Below are positions 1 through 11,656 of a stretch of DNA of 64,000 nucleotides, piece by piece. Origin of the DNA: Dipteris shenzhenensis (lineage: Eukaryota > Polypodiophyta > Polypodiopsida > Gleicheniales). The position numbers were made by a program, and so were the translations under genes. Positions within the stretch are counted from its first letter, which is position 1. The number at the start of each line of letters is the position of its first letter. The stretch lies in the NCBI GenBank assembly GCA_047967505.1, contig CM106540.1. The stretch is one strand, 5' to 3'. Under the pieces are notes generated by a model, which saw only the letters and a list, made by a program, of their open reading frames with translations, made no database searches and had not been told where the DNA came from.

Positions 1-1281
1 AACATCTTATTCGATGCAAAGAGTTCTAAATAAAATACACAAAATGCAAAAAAAATTCACCAAAATGCAAATTTAGATCCATCAAACTTGCCTAAAGAAA
101 ATGAACCATCTCAAAAAACAAGAAAAAGAAAAAGAACTATAAATATATATCAAGAACAGTATTGGAAGAAAATATTGGATGCTCCATCATTTGAGTGTAT
201 TTGTTGTGGATCACTCAAATTTTTGTCCAAATTGAAAAAACTAAAAAACCAAAAAGCAATATCTCTACAAAAGAATGGTCTTACATTATCAACAATTAAA
301 TCTCAAAATAACTACTTGTGTTCTATCTGTAACAAGGAGGTCAACAAAAACAAGATGCCATTACTAAATAATACATCCTTGCAAATGGCAGCTAAAATAC
401 CTTACACTAGCAAACTCAATGACATACAAGCACGTTTAGTTTCCATTCGAATACCATTTGCACAAATACGTGAGCTTTCCTACGAAGGACAATATGGTCT
501 ACATGGAAGTGTTGTGAATGTCTTTGCACATGTTGATAGAGCCCAAAAAGTATTGTCAAGGTTCATAGGGAAAAATGACATAGTAGTTGTGGCAATAAAA
601 CGGAAGCTATCATACAAACATAGCTACATGAGTGGTATAGTACCTCCAACATTGACTATGCTTGCATTAACAGAATTATTAAACATGCCACTCTATAAAG
701 AAAACGATGTGAGAGTAAATCATCTTTGGGAAACTCATGTTAAAAACATTCAACAATAAGAAGAACCATCGCAACAAAATATAGAGGAGCAAATGCAAAT
801 TGACGAAGATGATTATGCAACAGATACTCTTGTTCATGGTATATATGCAAGCCAACAAGTGTTGGATTTCGAAGATCAAACCATTGTAGTTGCACCTTCT
901 GAAGGCTTTTTGCCTCTAAGTATATTTAAAGATAAATATTGTGAAGAATTAGCACACCCCAAACTTTTTTTTGGACAAAAAAGGAACTATGCTATTTCAG
1001 AACACACATCATATCAAACCATTGCTACTTGGAAATTATTAGATGTAGATTGTCAATTTGCAATATCTATAGACAACCTCTTCTTCAAAACCATGAAAGT
1101 ATTGGTAAGACAAATTCTTTCTTCATCTTGGGTTCGCATGCGTAAAGCACAAACAAAGGGTAAAACATTGCAAGTCAAAGATGCTCTCTTAGATACTAAC
1201 ATTGAGAAGCTTCTTCAATCAAATATAGGATTTCGTGACTTCACACATCTCAGAACTATTGATTACAAGCACCATCTTTAA
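1..1281 (+). pseudogene. Helentron-type Helitron polyprotein, N-terminal part (decayed)
   Basis: One reading frame runs from about position 88 to beyond 1281, interrupted by TAA at 760 and 1279. The N-terminal part has paired cysteines (CICC and CSIC, about 45 residues apart), followed by a stretch of the form 'lNdiqarLvsiRiPFaqIReL' and a glycine-rich segment. This matches the zinc-binding region that precedes the Rep domain in Helitron proteins (DUF6570-like). The same frame continues into the Rep domain downstream, so this is the front of the same protein rather than a separate gene. The left end of the element lies outside the window. Both stops stand where glutamine would be natural, and the first lies in a Gln/Glu-rich linker. 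The family call is from recognised motifs; it was not checked by a search. Confidence 0.72.
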
Positions 1282-2940
1282 AAAAATGGATTTGCAATGT
1301 TAAGACAATTAGGGCCACCATGTTTCTTCATAACACTATCTACTGCAGAGAAGCTTTGGGAACCACTTCTACAATGTTAAGAAAAACTTTCTTTATCACA
1401 AGAATCCATAAATTCAAATTCCAATATAGAAACACGTAATTTAATAAGATCAGATCCAATCACAACAGCACAATATTACGTACACAAATTCCAAGCTTTT
1501 AAAACATTATTAAGAAAAGATGACACAATACCAAGAAAAGTGAACGACTTCTTCTTTGTGACAGAATTTTAGAACAGAGGTAGCCAACATGATCATGGAC
1601 TATTGTGGGTACAAAATTCTCCCAGATTTGGAATTGATTAAAACAATGACATAGAAAAATTTGTAGATAAATACATATCTACTAATATCATGGAATTCCC
1701 CCATGAGAAATAAGAAATACAAATGCATAAACATTGAAAAACTTGCTTCAAGAAGAAAACTAAATGTAGATTTGGATTTCCATGCTTGCCAATGAAGAAC
1801 ACACAAATCTTGGAGCCTTTGCAAGAAGATATTGACAAAAAACTTCTGAAGAAAAATATGAAAAAAATAGAAAATCTCCTACTCGAACAAACAACAATAA
1901 CACTTGATTACTCATCCTTTCTAAAAGCATTAAATATGATAGAGAGAGTACATTCGTTCAATTCAATCATCTATTTCCCAACCAACATTATTGTTAAAAA
2001 GAGAACCAAAAGACATTTACACAAATAACTTCAATCCATCAATGTCAAAGTTATGGGGAGGAAATACAGATATTCAATTCATCCTAAATCCACATGGAGT
2101 AGCAGCATATTGCACATCATATATAACCAAAACAGACAAAGAGACTACCAAAGTAGTTAAACAAGCTCTCATGCAAAGCATTGCTTTGAACTCTCTAGCA
2201 AACAAACGTATTCGTAGAGTTGGGAATGTAATCCTAAATACTCAACATATTAGCTCTCAACAAGTAGTTTACTTGGCACTTTCTTTAGCCTTATCATCAT
2301 CAACTAGACAATTTCAATATATTAACACAAATCCACTTGAAAAACGTACTAAAAAAATGCATCTCGAGAATACAAACATCTTCTTTGATGATATTATGAC
2401 AAAATATTCAAAATGTACAAGTAACCTTCACAACATATGTTTAGCAACATATACCAGTCAATACACAATCACAAATTCTAATACAAAAAAAAGAAAAAAA
2501 TATAAAATCATTCGCTTCAACAATAATAGCCTTCACAATGATCTTGAAAATCACTATAGAGAGAAATGTATTCTATTTCTTCCATATCACAATATTGAAC
2601 TTCCACTTGATGATAATAATGAAACATGGCACGACATGTTTCTAAACAACAAATACGTCATCAACGAAAATGAAGAGAAGTATATCAAACTCATTCCAAA
2701 TTTTCTCACAAACTCTGGTAATACATCTACAACATTATCTTCAACATCAACACACACATCCAAAAACATCAACAAATATGACATTGCAATAGAAATGCCC
2801 AAAAATGTAAGACCAAATCAAAAATTTGACAAGTCTTTGCCAAAGCATTCCATGTTACCTAACCAAGAATATTACTACAATCTAAGATTACTAAACAATG
2901 AACAACATTTGCTTCTCCATGACATCATGCTTAAAAAAAT
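1282..2940 (+). pseudogene. Helitron Rep (HUH endonuclease) domain, decayed
   Basis: The Rep domain of rolling-circle transposons nicks and joins single-stranded DNA. Seen here: a 'LGPPCFFITLS' motif near 1308-1342; the HUH segment 'EF-stop-NRGSQHDHGLLW' near 1564-1611, with the metal-binding pair as HDH; a cysteine/phenylalanine motif 'CRFGFP' near 1767-1785; and a two-tyrosine motif 'AYCTSYITK' near 2105-2131. Stops occur at about 1378 (TAA), 1570 (TAG), 1639 (TAA), 1711 (TAA) and 1735 (TGA). A frameshift lies near 1995 and another in the A-run near 2935. The TAG at 1570 replaces the glutamine of the conserved 'EFQ-RG' motif. The domain cannot be functional as it stands under the standard code. 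Confidence 0.8.
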
Positions 2941-4260
2941 ATGTTATCGCAAAAGCAGAATCATCTATTTTTGACAGGAAATGCAGGCACAAGTAAAACA
3001 TTCACACTACTTCTCATAGTACAAACTCTTTTACGACACTATTCCCATAACCAATCAGTAAACATTGACCTTCCAAAAGTGCTGTTACTTGCCTATATAG
3101 GAAAAGTAGCTTTCAATATTGGAGGCACAACCATCCATGTTGCACTTCATTTACCACTCATGGCATCTCATTACACAAGCCTCTTTGCCGAAAAATTGCA
3201 AGAACTATCTCAACTATACAAGGAACTAGAACTTGTAGTATTTGATGAAGCTTCATTGATTGGACACAGTACACTTGTGGCTACAGATATGCAGTTGCAT
3301 GAAATTAAACACAACCACCAGCAACCTTTCGGAGGAATTGATGTCATTTTTTGTGGAGATTTGTTTCAAGGAAGTCCAACAAAAGACTCATGGATATTCA
3401 TGGATCAATCATCAAACAAAAAATCGATGTCATCATTTTGGTCAGAAAACATCCTCCTATATGAATTAACAAAACCAATGTGGCAAAAAGACAATGCATA
3501 CATAGACATAGTAAATCACATTAGAATTGGGGAACACACTCTTGAAGACATCTCATATCTCAACAATAACTACTTTCATCAACCATTAAAGAAAGAGGAT
3601 ATTCCCTACTTATTCTACACAAATGCTTCAAAAGATGCACACAATGAAGAAGTCTTCTCATCGCTTAAGGAGAATCCACACATCTTCAAAGCTATTGACA
3701 AAAGACATAAAACATGTAGCAAAACAATAAACATTCCTACATCTCCAAAGAATACATTTGGATTGCACCACATATTGAACCTAAAACTAGGAATGATTAT
3801 AGAAATATGTTCAGGAAATTTGGACATTGGCGATGGTTTGGTGAATGGAGTAGATGGAATATTCAAACAATCCAACATTGACCAAGATCCACACATCATC
3901 TGGATACAATTTAATAATATTAACATTGGGAGGAAAACACGATTCAACAACAAAAACCTCCACACTTAAAACATTCCTTCACAATGGACACCAATATTTC
4001 AGATTACAAGAGAATTTCAAATTGGAAAAAATCATTTAAATACTATTACTAGACAACAATTTCCACTATAACCAGTAGCAGCAAGGACAATTCATTGTTC
4101 ACAAGGTCTAACAATGGACTATCTTGCATTTGATCCTTCCTTCATCAAGACACATGGTCTTACATACACACAGCACTTTCACGTGTTTGTGATCCTAAAA
4201 ATTCTATTTCTCATCAATCTCCTTGAGCCTAAACACATCAAAATAGATAAGAACATAGTA
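2941..4260 (+). pseudogene. Helitron Pif1-like helicase domain, decayed
   Basis: This is a superfamily 1B helicase of the Helitron protein, which unwinds DNA during rolling-circle transposition. Motifs in order: Walker A 'GNAGTSKT' (2980-3003, serine where the family has glycine); Walker B 'VVFDEASLIG' (about 3235-3264); 'GGIDVIFCGDLFQGSPT' (3331-3381); 'GLVNGVDGIF' (3835-3864); and 'TIHCSQGLTMD' near 4090-4122. The frame is largely one (2941-4260), broken by TAA at 3967 and 4069, with a small compensated frameshift around 4170-4200 in the 'TYTALSRV'-type motif VI. The frame continues directly into the endonuclease domain, so Rep, helicase and endonuclease were one polypeptide. Confidence 0.85.
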
Positions 4261-4329
4261 AAAGAAATCGAATGCTTGAGATCACTACGAAAATGGATTC
4301 CACAACAAATAAATCACTCTATAAACAAA

Positions 4330-4733
4330 CCCACACAAATGACATTGCAATCTTTGAATACTAGAACATTATCTTTGCACTATGAAGACATTGTTACTGA
4401 CAAAAGCTTAATGAGTGCAACAATCTTGTGCCTCCAAGAGCTTCCTTGCCAAAATAATGATTCGCTCTCCCTTCAAAATTTCACAACTTTGCAATACATG
4501 AATGGAATTGGAATAGCAACATGTTATAAAAATAATGTGCAGTTACAAATGCAGGAATACATAACAAAAACAAGGTGCGAGTATTTATTGACTACATTCA
4601 AAACATATAAAGGTCCAAGTTTTGCAATCATTAATGTTTATAAACACCCTTCCTCACCACAATCAAATCTCATTAATATCTTGGAAAATATGATTTTCAA
4701 ATTGAATCATAATTTTCCAACTACAATCATAGG
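4330..4733 (+). pseudogene. Helentron C-terminal EEP endonuclease domain, first segment
   Basis: An endonuclease/exonuclease/phosphatase-fold domain is fused to the helicase. The first segment carries 'SLNTRTL' (start of the fold), 'ILCLQEL' (the catalytic glutamate strand) and 'FAIINVYKHP', and is cut at 'TTIIG' by an LTR retrotransposon inserted at 4734. The next residues of the domain, 'DFNIHCH', resume at 16621, and the 'SDH' motif is at 16802-16810. This architecture (Rep-helicase plus EEP) defines Helentrons, which are best described from animals; ordinary plant Helitrons lack the endonuclease. No stop is visible in this segment. Confidence 0.78.
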
Positions 4734-4931
4734 TGACAAAATATGAAGAGGGGAGAGGAGAAGAGTGGAGATGAGGAGAGAGGGCACAACTAGAGAGCAC
4801 ACCACAAATGACTAACTGTACACTAGATTTAGTTGAAAAAATAGAATATATACAAACCCTTTTAGGGTTAGGGTTAGGGGATCTAACCCTTTCCTTTATA
4901 GCACTCTATAAGGTTAGTGCTATGCACATAT
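4734..4931 (-). repeat. 3' LTR of the minus-strand copia element (5'-truncated)
   Basis: It aligns with 16338-16536 but with one TTAGGG unit fewer and one GA-rich block fewer. Similarity stops at about 4931, where gag-derived sequence begins, so the first roughly 80 bases of this LTR were lost in the same deletion that removed pol. Confidence 0.78.
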
Positions 4932-5185
4932 GACTGGGCAATGGTAGGATCTGTTTCTGGTGCGGAAACTATTTGTGTAGATGTAGATCCTATTGTTGGT
5001 GCTGTGACAACAGATGGAGTAGAGCTACTGGTGGCTGGATCGGCCAATGGTCTAGGTGTAGACCCATCGACATACTCCCATCTGTCCTGAAGCACAAGAA
5101 TGGTCTCCATTCAGTATTTCCATGTACCATAATTGGAGATGTCTAACTTAGTAGATGCCTCCAGATTGAGGTTGCTAGTCGACAT
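4932..5185 (-). pseudogene. gag fragment of the minus-strand copia element
   Basis: The start chosen is the ATG at 5185 (minus strand). The product begins 'MSTSNLNLEAS', then 'KLDISNYGTWKY', a TGA stop at about 5113-5111, and 'METILVLQDRWEYVDG'. This is the usual N-terminus of copia gag proteins, which normally have 'WKYWM' here, so a Trp codon has become TGA. A Ser/Thr/Pro-rich stretch follows, and the frame then runs into LTR sequence at about 4931, marking the deletion junction. No zinc knuckle, protease or integrase remains. Confidence 0.7.
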
Positions 5186-6930
5186 GGTGCAAGAAATGTA
5201 CTCAAAAAAGTGTCGTGAAGATCTTTGTATGAATCAACTGCAAATACACTAAAGATGCCAAGTGAAATCTTTGTACCGTCGATGAAGATAGAACTATAGT
5301 ATATAAGATCTGATCTATATTACAAGGCTTGTGGCAATGATGCCGGGAATAGCCAAGAGGCTTTACAAGGCTGAAATGATGTGCATGATGCCGTGAGATA
5401 GCCGAATAGGCTTTACAATGGTGGCATGTGTGTGTGAAACCAAGTGCTATCTGCCACTGAATCAATATGCAATGCCTCTGAACTCTGAAGTCTGCTCACA
5501 GAACTGATGAACGTAAGGTTTCAGGTAATGTAATGATGTGAAACCGGATGTGAGCATATGGACTGACTCCGAGTAGGTACTAGTCGGGAATTTCAGGCAT
5601 GGCTTAGATTGGCAACTTGGGGAATTCAAAGCGTCCCCTCTATGGCGATCTAGTCTACTCTGATCTAGATCTAAATGAACCATCGATCGATGAAAGAACA
5701 TCAAATAATTCCTTTTCTTTTGTTCTTTTTAAGTGCTAGGTCAAATGCGTCGATGTAGAGGCAAATGTGTGTGAAGGAAGTGGTTTTGTCGACGAGGCTC
5801 AAATGTGAGTGTAACTTGTGCCGAAATGTGCACATGATGTAACGAGCACGTAGAGCACAAAAAAATGAGCGACTTTCCTTTTTGGAGCACCCTCAATTTC
5901 TTCCTGGATCAAGAGATATGACTTGATCTAGGTGGAGGGGCAAAAGGAGTGCAAATGGTGCTCAATGATGATGTGTCACTGTGAGTCACATGCAGTGATG
6001 ATGTGGCACTATGCCTAGCAAGAGGTGTGCCTGTGAAGCTCTGTGCTGAGGTGGAAAGAGTGTGCACATGCAGTGTGTGCACAATGTGCCTGGCAAGGGA
6101 CTGTGCCTGCAGGGGCCAGTGCTGACTGGTGGACAGCTGAGCCGTGACAACATGAACTTCAAGATAGTGGTCCAAGCCTTTGATCGAGGCAAATCGACCT
6201 CTCAGCTGCCATAGCCTACATACTTCGACCTTCTACAGCTTCGAAGGTAGTCGAGCATCTATGGCCAGCTCTTAATCAAAGACTTCTCTTTCTACGAGCT
6301 CCCTAGCAGATAGCGCCACCTAGCGAACAATGCCATAACAAGGCTCTCAGCCTTCTTCAACAAGAACTACGACCTCTCCATCAACACCCACACGGCCACT
6401 CAACGGACTCCTACATGCCTTCAACTGCAACGGCTCACGGCTTCCACCAACGCATATGTAGCTCCTCTATCAACCAACGAGCACTCCAGCAAATAGCGCA
6501 AAAAGTCTCCAACGACCATCACGGCCGCCTTTCCATAGGCGGCTCCTTCAGCAGCTCCCTCAACGCGCCACCAGCGATGCAACCTCTCCAATGCCCTCTC
6601 CAGTGAAGTGCTCGCTCCTTCTACAACTGCTTCATCAGTGGCTCCTATGCAACATAGCTCCACGCTCCTAGCTCCTAGCTTCTCAAAAGACTCCATCGAC
6701 AAGCCCTAACCTCGCTTCAATCGCCTCACAAAGCCTCTGACTTTTGCTCACGGGCTAAAGCCTCCGATGGCTCCTATGACATCCCACAACAAGGCTTTGA
6801 TCCGCAATGCCTACGAGCTAACTTCTCCAAGTCACACCACCGAACATGACGGAACTTCATCGACGGAAATTCGTAGGCGGACGGAATCTTCTTAGATTCC
6901 ATCAAAATCTTTGAAAGATTTCGACTCTCC
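5186..6930 (-). other. Leader of the minus-strand copia element, non-coding
   Basis: No credible gene is present. The part 5860-6120 is similar, in inverted orientation, to about 8840-9010 inside the nested element at 7134-9895: both have a 'CCAGGAAGAA' stretch followed by 'CTCCAAAAAGGAAA'. The two leaders may therefore derive from related elements. The part 6200-6900 is unusually rich in AGC/CTC trinucleotides; open frames there show no recognisable domain. Confidence 0.45.
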
Positions 6931-6934
6931 ATTG

Positions 6935-7133
6935 AGCGACACGTGGCACTTATCCACTTGCCACATCATCAGGCACCCGGATGTGCCACATGTAGCTATC
7001 TTATCCTCTACCATGTGGCACCCTTATCCACAGTGCCATGTCATCGGCCACATAAGTAGTCCACGTCACCACTACCACGTCATCACCGATAGCCACATCA
7101 GTAGGCCACATCACTTATACCATGTCATCAGCC
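6935..7133. repeat. Degenerate CCACRTCA minisatellite, left part
   Basis: Irregular copies of 'CCACATCA', 'CCACGTCA' and 'CCATGTCATC' recur every 10-25 bases. The array continues at 9896-10058 and 15873-15915, split by the insertions of two LTR elements, so it was once a single array of about 400 bp in the leader of the older element. Confidence 0.7.
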
Positions 7134-7481
7134 TGTTGAGATATGGTGCCATGAGCACATAGATTAAAGGGCTAAGGTATGGTATAGGAAAGAATTAAAG
7201 TAGCCACCCTAGGATGTGGACTACAAGATGTGAAGATGTGGATTGAGGATATCCACAAGGAGAGATGTGGATGAGAGGATCCCACATGGTTTGACTATTC
7301 TAAAGGCTCTCTCTATATAAGAGGCCTATCATGTATTGTTGAGAACACACACACATTGCAAGAGATATAGAATTGCTATCTCCCTCTCATGTCTTATCTA
7401 GTGTGCTTTGAGCCTCCTTAGTTCTTCTGTTGATCTTGTGTGCACTAGGCTTAGTGGCGATCACATGTAGCCTCTTTAACA
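7134..7481 (+). repeat. 5' LTR of the non-autonomous element
   Basis: 348 bp, starting TGTTGAGATATGG and ending CTCTTTAACA. It contains a TATA box in CTCTCTATATAAGAGG (about 7309-7324), likely the promoter. Confidence 0.9.
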
Positions 7482-9547
7482 TGGTATCAGAGCATAGGTT
7501 GCCCACAAGCCTAGGTAGTTTAGAGTGAGTGGCACACTCTTATCTTGATGTTAGGGAGAGTTTGTGAGATTATGTCCATGAGATAGTTTCAGTTCATGGT
7601 GGATTCTTGAGTGTTCATTAAGAGCTTTGAGATATTGAGGCTCTTTTGAGTGTTCACTCAATTGGCTGAGAGAGAGATCTGAGTTCCATATTTGAGAAAG
7701 AAAGAAAGAGAGCATTTCTATGAGGACTCGTGAGTTTTGAGGGAGAGAATCAATGGAGCGCTTAGGAGAAGTAAACGAGACTCTATGTGAGAGCCTATAC
7801 AAAGAGCAAAAGCAAAACTAAGGCTCTAAGGCCTTCCATCGACTTCAGCCGTTGCCATCTCTGAGCGCCCACGTTTTTCAGCAACACCAAGGCGAACGGG
7901 CTCCCACGCTACAACAGTCCTTAGCTTCAGTGCCCGCACCTCGATGGCTTTTAAGTCGGCATTCTGGGAGGTTTGCGAGTTAGAAGAGAGAGGCAACGAA
8001 ATTCGGCACGGCCGCTCGAATCCGACTTAGTTTTTTATTCGATCCTTCTGGCTGGCTTGCTTGATGCAGGTGATGCAGAAACTATACAGGAGCTACTGGC
8101 CTCAAATGATCTAGAGTGAAGAAGCACGAAATAGCAGAGCTCCTACAACAAAGCAACTCTTCAGCCCAACAACCTCCAATAGCTCCTACACACCGCATCT
8201 CCTGAGGCCCAACAATGCTCAGCTGCCATCAACGTCCAACCTCCTCCATAGCAACGAAGCAACCAGCCTGAACCGCAGGCACCTAGCGCCCATTGACGGC
8301 TCCTATAGCTCACGAGCTAGCATACGGCTCCCGCTCCATGAACGACAAACTCACGGGTTGCCACAGACCTCTCCAACCAATGAGCGCCTCCTCGACGAAC
8401 CTCTGCCATCAAGCTTTCGACGACCATAGCGATAGTTCCATAGCAACGAAGCTCTCCAACGACCTACGCAACCTTCAGCATATGCTAGCTCCACGGCAGA
8501 CGCCACGCACAGCAAACAACTTCCTCACGGGCGAGCGATGCCATAGCCTTGCCTCACAGCTCCAGAGCTCAAGGCCCTCACAGACTCAGATGAATAGCCC
8601 ACGCTCAGCTTCAAACGAACAACCCACAGCAGACTCCGCCAAGCTCCTCCTCCATCGCACTTCTGTTCGCTGATGCCCACGTAGTCCGCGTCGCCACTTC
8701 GATGCCATGGCAGATAGGCTTTTGATTCAAGTTTCCATTCTTCCTAAGGTTTCCTACAAAGTGACACGTGGCAGATAAGACTTAATCAAGGTCTAGTTAA
8801 CTTAGCCCACCATGATTAGAATTAAGGTTAGTTATGCCACATCAGCATGCACAGTCAAAGTGCCACCTAAGCACAGAGCCTCTTGCTAAGCACAGCATGG
8901 AATTCAGCATGAGAATCCCTGTGCCACATCATCAAGGCCCTCTCTCCTTCATAGAAACATCGACAAGGCGTAACTTTCAATCCAGGAAGAATTTGCACAC
9001 GCTCCAAAAAGGAAAAGTGATCATCTTTTCGAGCTCTACGCGCCTGTTAAGTCAGAATCATTGTATGCAATTAGACACTGCCAATATTGAAAGTATTCAA
9101 TTGGTAAGACCTTTGCAACCATTGGAAAAGCAAAGCATGAATGCAAACATCGATGTAAAAAGCAAGCCAAAAGCACAAGTGCATGAGATGACCATAGCAT
9201 GAAGCATGGCATCCACACAGAAAGCACCAAGGCACATGGAAGAACAAAGCATCATGCATGAAGCTACACCAAGCAAAGAAGCAAATGCATCGTCATCAAG
9301 CCATGAACCAAAAGGTGACATCAATGGAATGTATTGAAGAACAAAAACCTTGCCAACCTTGCCTATGTTTTGTAATCAAACCTGACCACCTGAGAGTAGC
9401 TATGAAAGCACCCAGGGGAGGGATTGACATGTAAAAGCCACACTTGACCACCTTAAGTAGCATGTATGCACTAAGGGGAGGTGATGGATTTGTAACTCAC
9501 ATCTGACCACCTTGCAGTAGCCAAAGGGTTATGGCACCAAGGGGAGG
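7482..9547 (+). other. Interior of the non-autonomous LTR element, non-coding
   Basis: The primer site at 7482-7493 is followed by a leader and a C/G-richer block (7800-8700) dominated by AGC, CTC and GGC triplets. The last part (9380-9547) has three short direct repeats of the form 'TGACCACCTT...AGTAGC...AAGGGGAGG' at about 9383-9422, 9442-9482 and 9501-9547, which look like duplications of the polypurine-tract region. No protein domain was recognised. Confidence 0.6.
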
Positions 9548-9895
9548 TGTTGAGATATGGTGCCATGAGCACATAGATTAAAGGGCTAAGGTATGGTATA
9601 GGAAAGAATTAAAGTAGCCACCCTAGGATGTGGACTACAAGATGTGAAGATGTGGATTGAGGATATCCACAAGGAGAGATGTGGATGAGAGGATCCCACA
9701 TGGTTTGACTATTCTAAAGGCTCTCTCTATATAAGAGGCCTATCATGTATTGTTGAGAACACACACACATTGCAAGAGATATAGAATTGCTATCTCCCTC
9801 TCATGTCTTATCTAGTGTGCTTTGAGCCTCCTTAGTTCTTCTGTTGATCTTGTGTGCACTAGGCTTAGTGGCGATCACATGTAGCCTCTTTAACA
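9548..9895 (+). repeat. 3' LTR of the non-autonomous element
   Basis: Reads identically to 7134-7481. It is preceded by the polypurine tract AAGGGGAGG and followed by the target duplication CAGCC. Confidence 0.9.
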
Positions 9896-10058
9896 CAGCC
9901 ACATCACCTTGCCAGCTCAACTGCCACATCATCAGTGCCACGTAGGCTACCACGTCAACTGACATGTCATTGTGGCCACGTCATCAGCCACGTCATTCTA
10001 CCACGTTATCACTACCACATCACCTCTGCCACCTCAGTAGTGCCACATCACTAGTGCC
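9896..10058. repeat. Degenerate CCACRTCA minisatellite, middle part
   Basis: More copies of the same unit ('GCCACGTCATC', 'CCACGTCA', 'CCACATCA'), beginning with the right target duplication CAGCC of one LTR element and ending with the left target duplication GTGCC of the next. Confidence 0.72.
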
Positions 10059-10228
10059 TGTGGGGGTTAAAGGTCACTGTGCCTTTACCCCAGTTATGTA
10101 CAATACTCAAACCCTTATATAAATGAATGAAAAAGAAGATTAGGGTGGTTCTGTACCCACCAAAACTTTGTGGCTCTCTATTTTTCTCTCTCCCTCTTCC
10201 GTTCTTGCTTCCGTTGAGAGCACTCTCA
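10059..10228 (+). repeat. 5' LTR of the copia element
   Basis: 170 bp, starting TGTGGGGGTTAAAGG and ending GAGCACTCTCA, with a TATA-like TTATATAAATG at about 10116-10126. Confidence 0.88.
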
Positions 10229-11656
10229 ACTAGTATCAGAGCCCGGGTGATCTAGCTGAGCGTGCGTGAATGCTTGAAGCTCAGCAGCTCTGTGGGAGGA
10301 AGAGAAGCTCTGTGGGAAGCTTTGTGGGTGATGTTACTTGCATCCGAGTGTGCAGAGACCTTGGAGGAACCTTTGGAAAAGTCACTTTGGTTTTGCGAAG
10401 TGGTTTTGAGAGCTTGTTAAGAGTTTTCAAAGAAAAAGTCGTTTTTTGAGCTTTTCCCTGTTCTGTTTGATGATAGAGATATTGACTTGTAGAGGCAACT
10501 ATTGCTTGCTTTTGGTGTCCACTTCACTTCAGGAGCTTGGAAACACCTTCATTCTTGAATCTGGGATCATTTCATTGGATTTCTGACTCACTGTGTCAGT
10601 TTCTGCGTTTTTTGCCTGGGTATTGGAACTCAAGTTTGGAGCAACCATTTGCAGATCTGTCAGTTCCAGTGGACTCAGGAGGTCCTAGAACTTCTATGTT
10701 GCTCATCATTCGCACTTCGATGGAGTTTACAAATAGCTTTGTTTCCAAAAACGTTTTTCAGTCCGTGTGTTGGACCCAGTGATTGAGACCACGGTTTCCA
10801 AAACCGTCTATCCCATTGCGTTTCGGACACCCAAAAACCCCTACCTATCAGTTCTTGCACAATTCAGTGGAAGATTTTTAGAGTTATAGATCTCTGTGTA
10901 TTCAATTTCGTCTCTCTGTTATGCATTTTTCATTCTAAGGTTTTGAAACCTTAGATTTATGCCACATGGCAGTGGATAAGTGTTGACTCCCATTTCTCAC
11001 TCATCGGTTGGGATTTTGGAGTTCTGGTAGGAGAGAGATATTTGTAGATTTTCTTGCTGATTCCGATTATGCAATGGCGCCCATGTTTTGAGGCATCTCA
11101 GGTTCTATTTTCAATAGCGGTCATTACCGTGGGACTATGATTTCTTGAGCATACCTTATGCAGATCACTCTGGTTGCAGTGTGCGCTCATTCGTTGTGTG
11201 CATGGGGTTGCAGTGGATGATTTATAGGCCATTTGGATGCATTACAGTCCTTATTGGATGCGCTGATAGGCCCAAATTACCTTGTGGGATGCTATTTTTT
11301 ATGGACGCTTTGCACGTGGATGCTATTTTATGCTGAGGGATAGCTTTGACACATTGCAAGTGATGCACTGATAGTGCTATGCTCTCTTGGATGATATATT
11401 ATTGATGCATATACCAGTGGACGACGGTGTTTATGCTTGAGTCATTTGGCACTTATTGGCATTTTCTTTTGGGCCAGATTTGCTCATATGGATGCATAGT
11501 ATATGCACATGAGTCAGATGCATCTTTTTTATGCTTTGAGCTTTGAGTTTTGGTGATATTTCAGTCTATTGTGGCATACACATTTGGGTGCACCTAGTAT
11601 TTGGTGTGATTCTCTCTTGTAGGTACTAGCATTTGGGATTTTGTTCCTTTTGCATC
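10229..11656 (+). other. Copia element leader, with primer-binding site
   Basis: A primer site TAGTATCAGAGC lies at 10231-10242, one base off the usual TGGTATCAGAGC. The 1.4-kb untranslated leader that follows is T-rich with no convincing gene. Small open frames (10537-10782 and 11145-11336) have no recognisable domain. Confidence 0.7.

Larger units (their letters stand above)
7134..9895 (+). mobile_element. Non-autonomous LTR retrotransposon with apparently identical LTRs
   Basis: The 2762-bp element has TG...CA ends, a 5-bp target duplication CAGCC (7129-7133 and 9896-9900), two 348-bp LTRs that I read as identical, a primer site TGGTATCAGAGC at 7482-7493, and a polypurine tract AAGGGGAGG just before the 3' LTR. 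The 2-kb interior shows no gag, protease, integrase or reverse transcriptase motif; open frames there look fortuitous. It must have been copied by the enzymes of another element. Matching LTRs imply very recent insertion. Confidence 0.9.

Noticed and set aside
4860-4880. Interstitial telomere marking a chromosome fusion
   Set aside because: The TTAGGG run is short and present in both LTRs of one element, so it belongs to the element.
8293-8673. 126-codon open frame in the young non-autonomous LTR element
   Set aside because: Composition reflects AGC/CTC-rich DNA; no gag or other motif and no conserved context.
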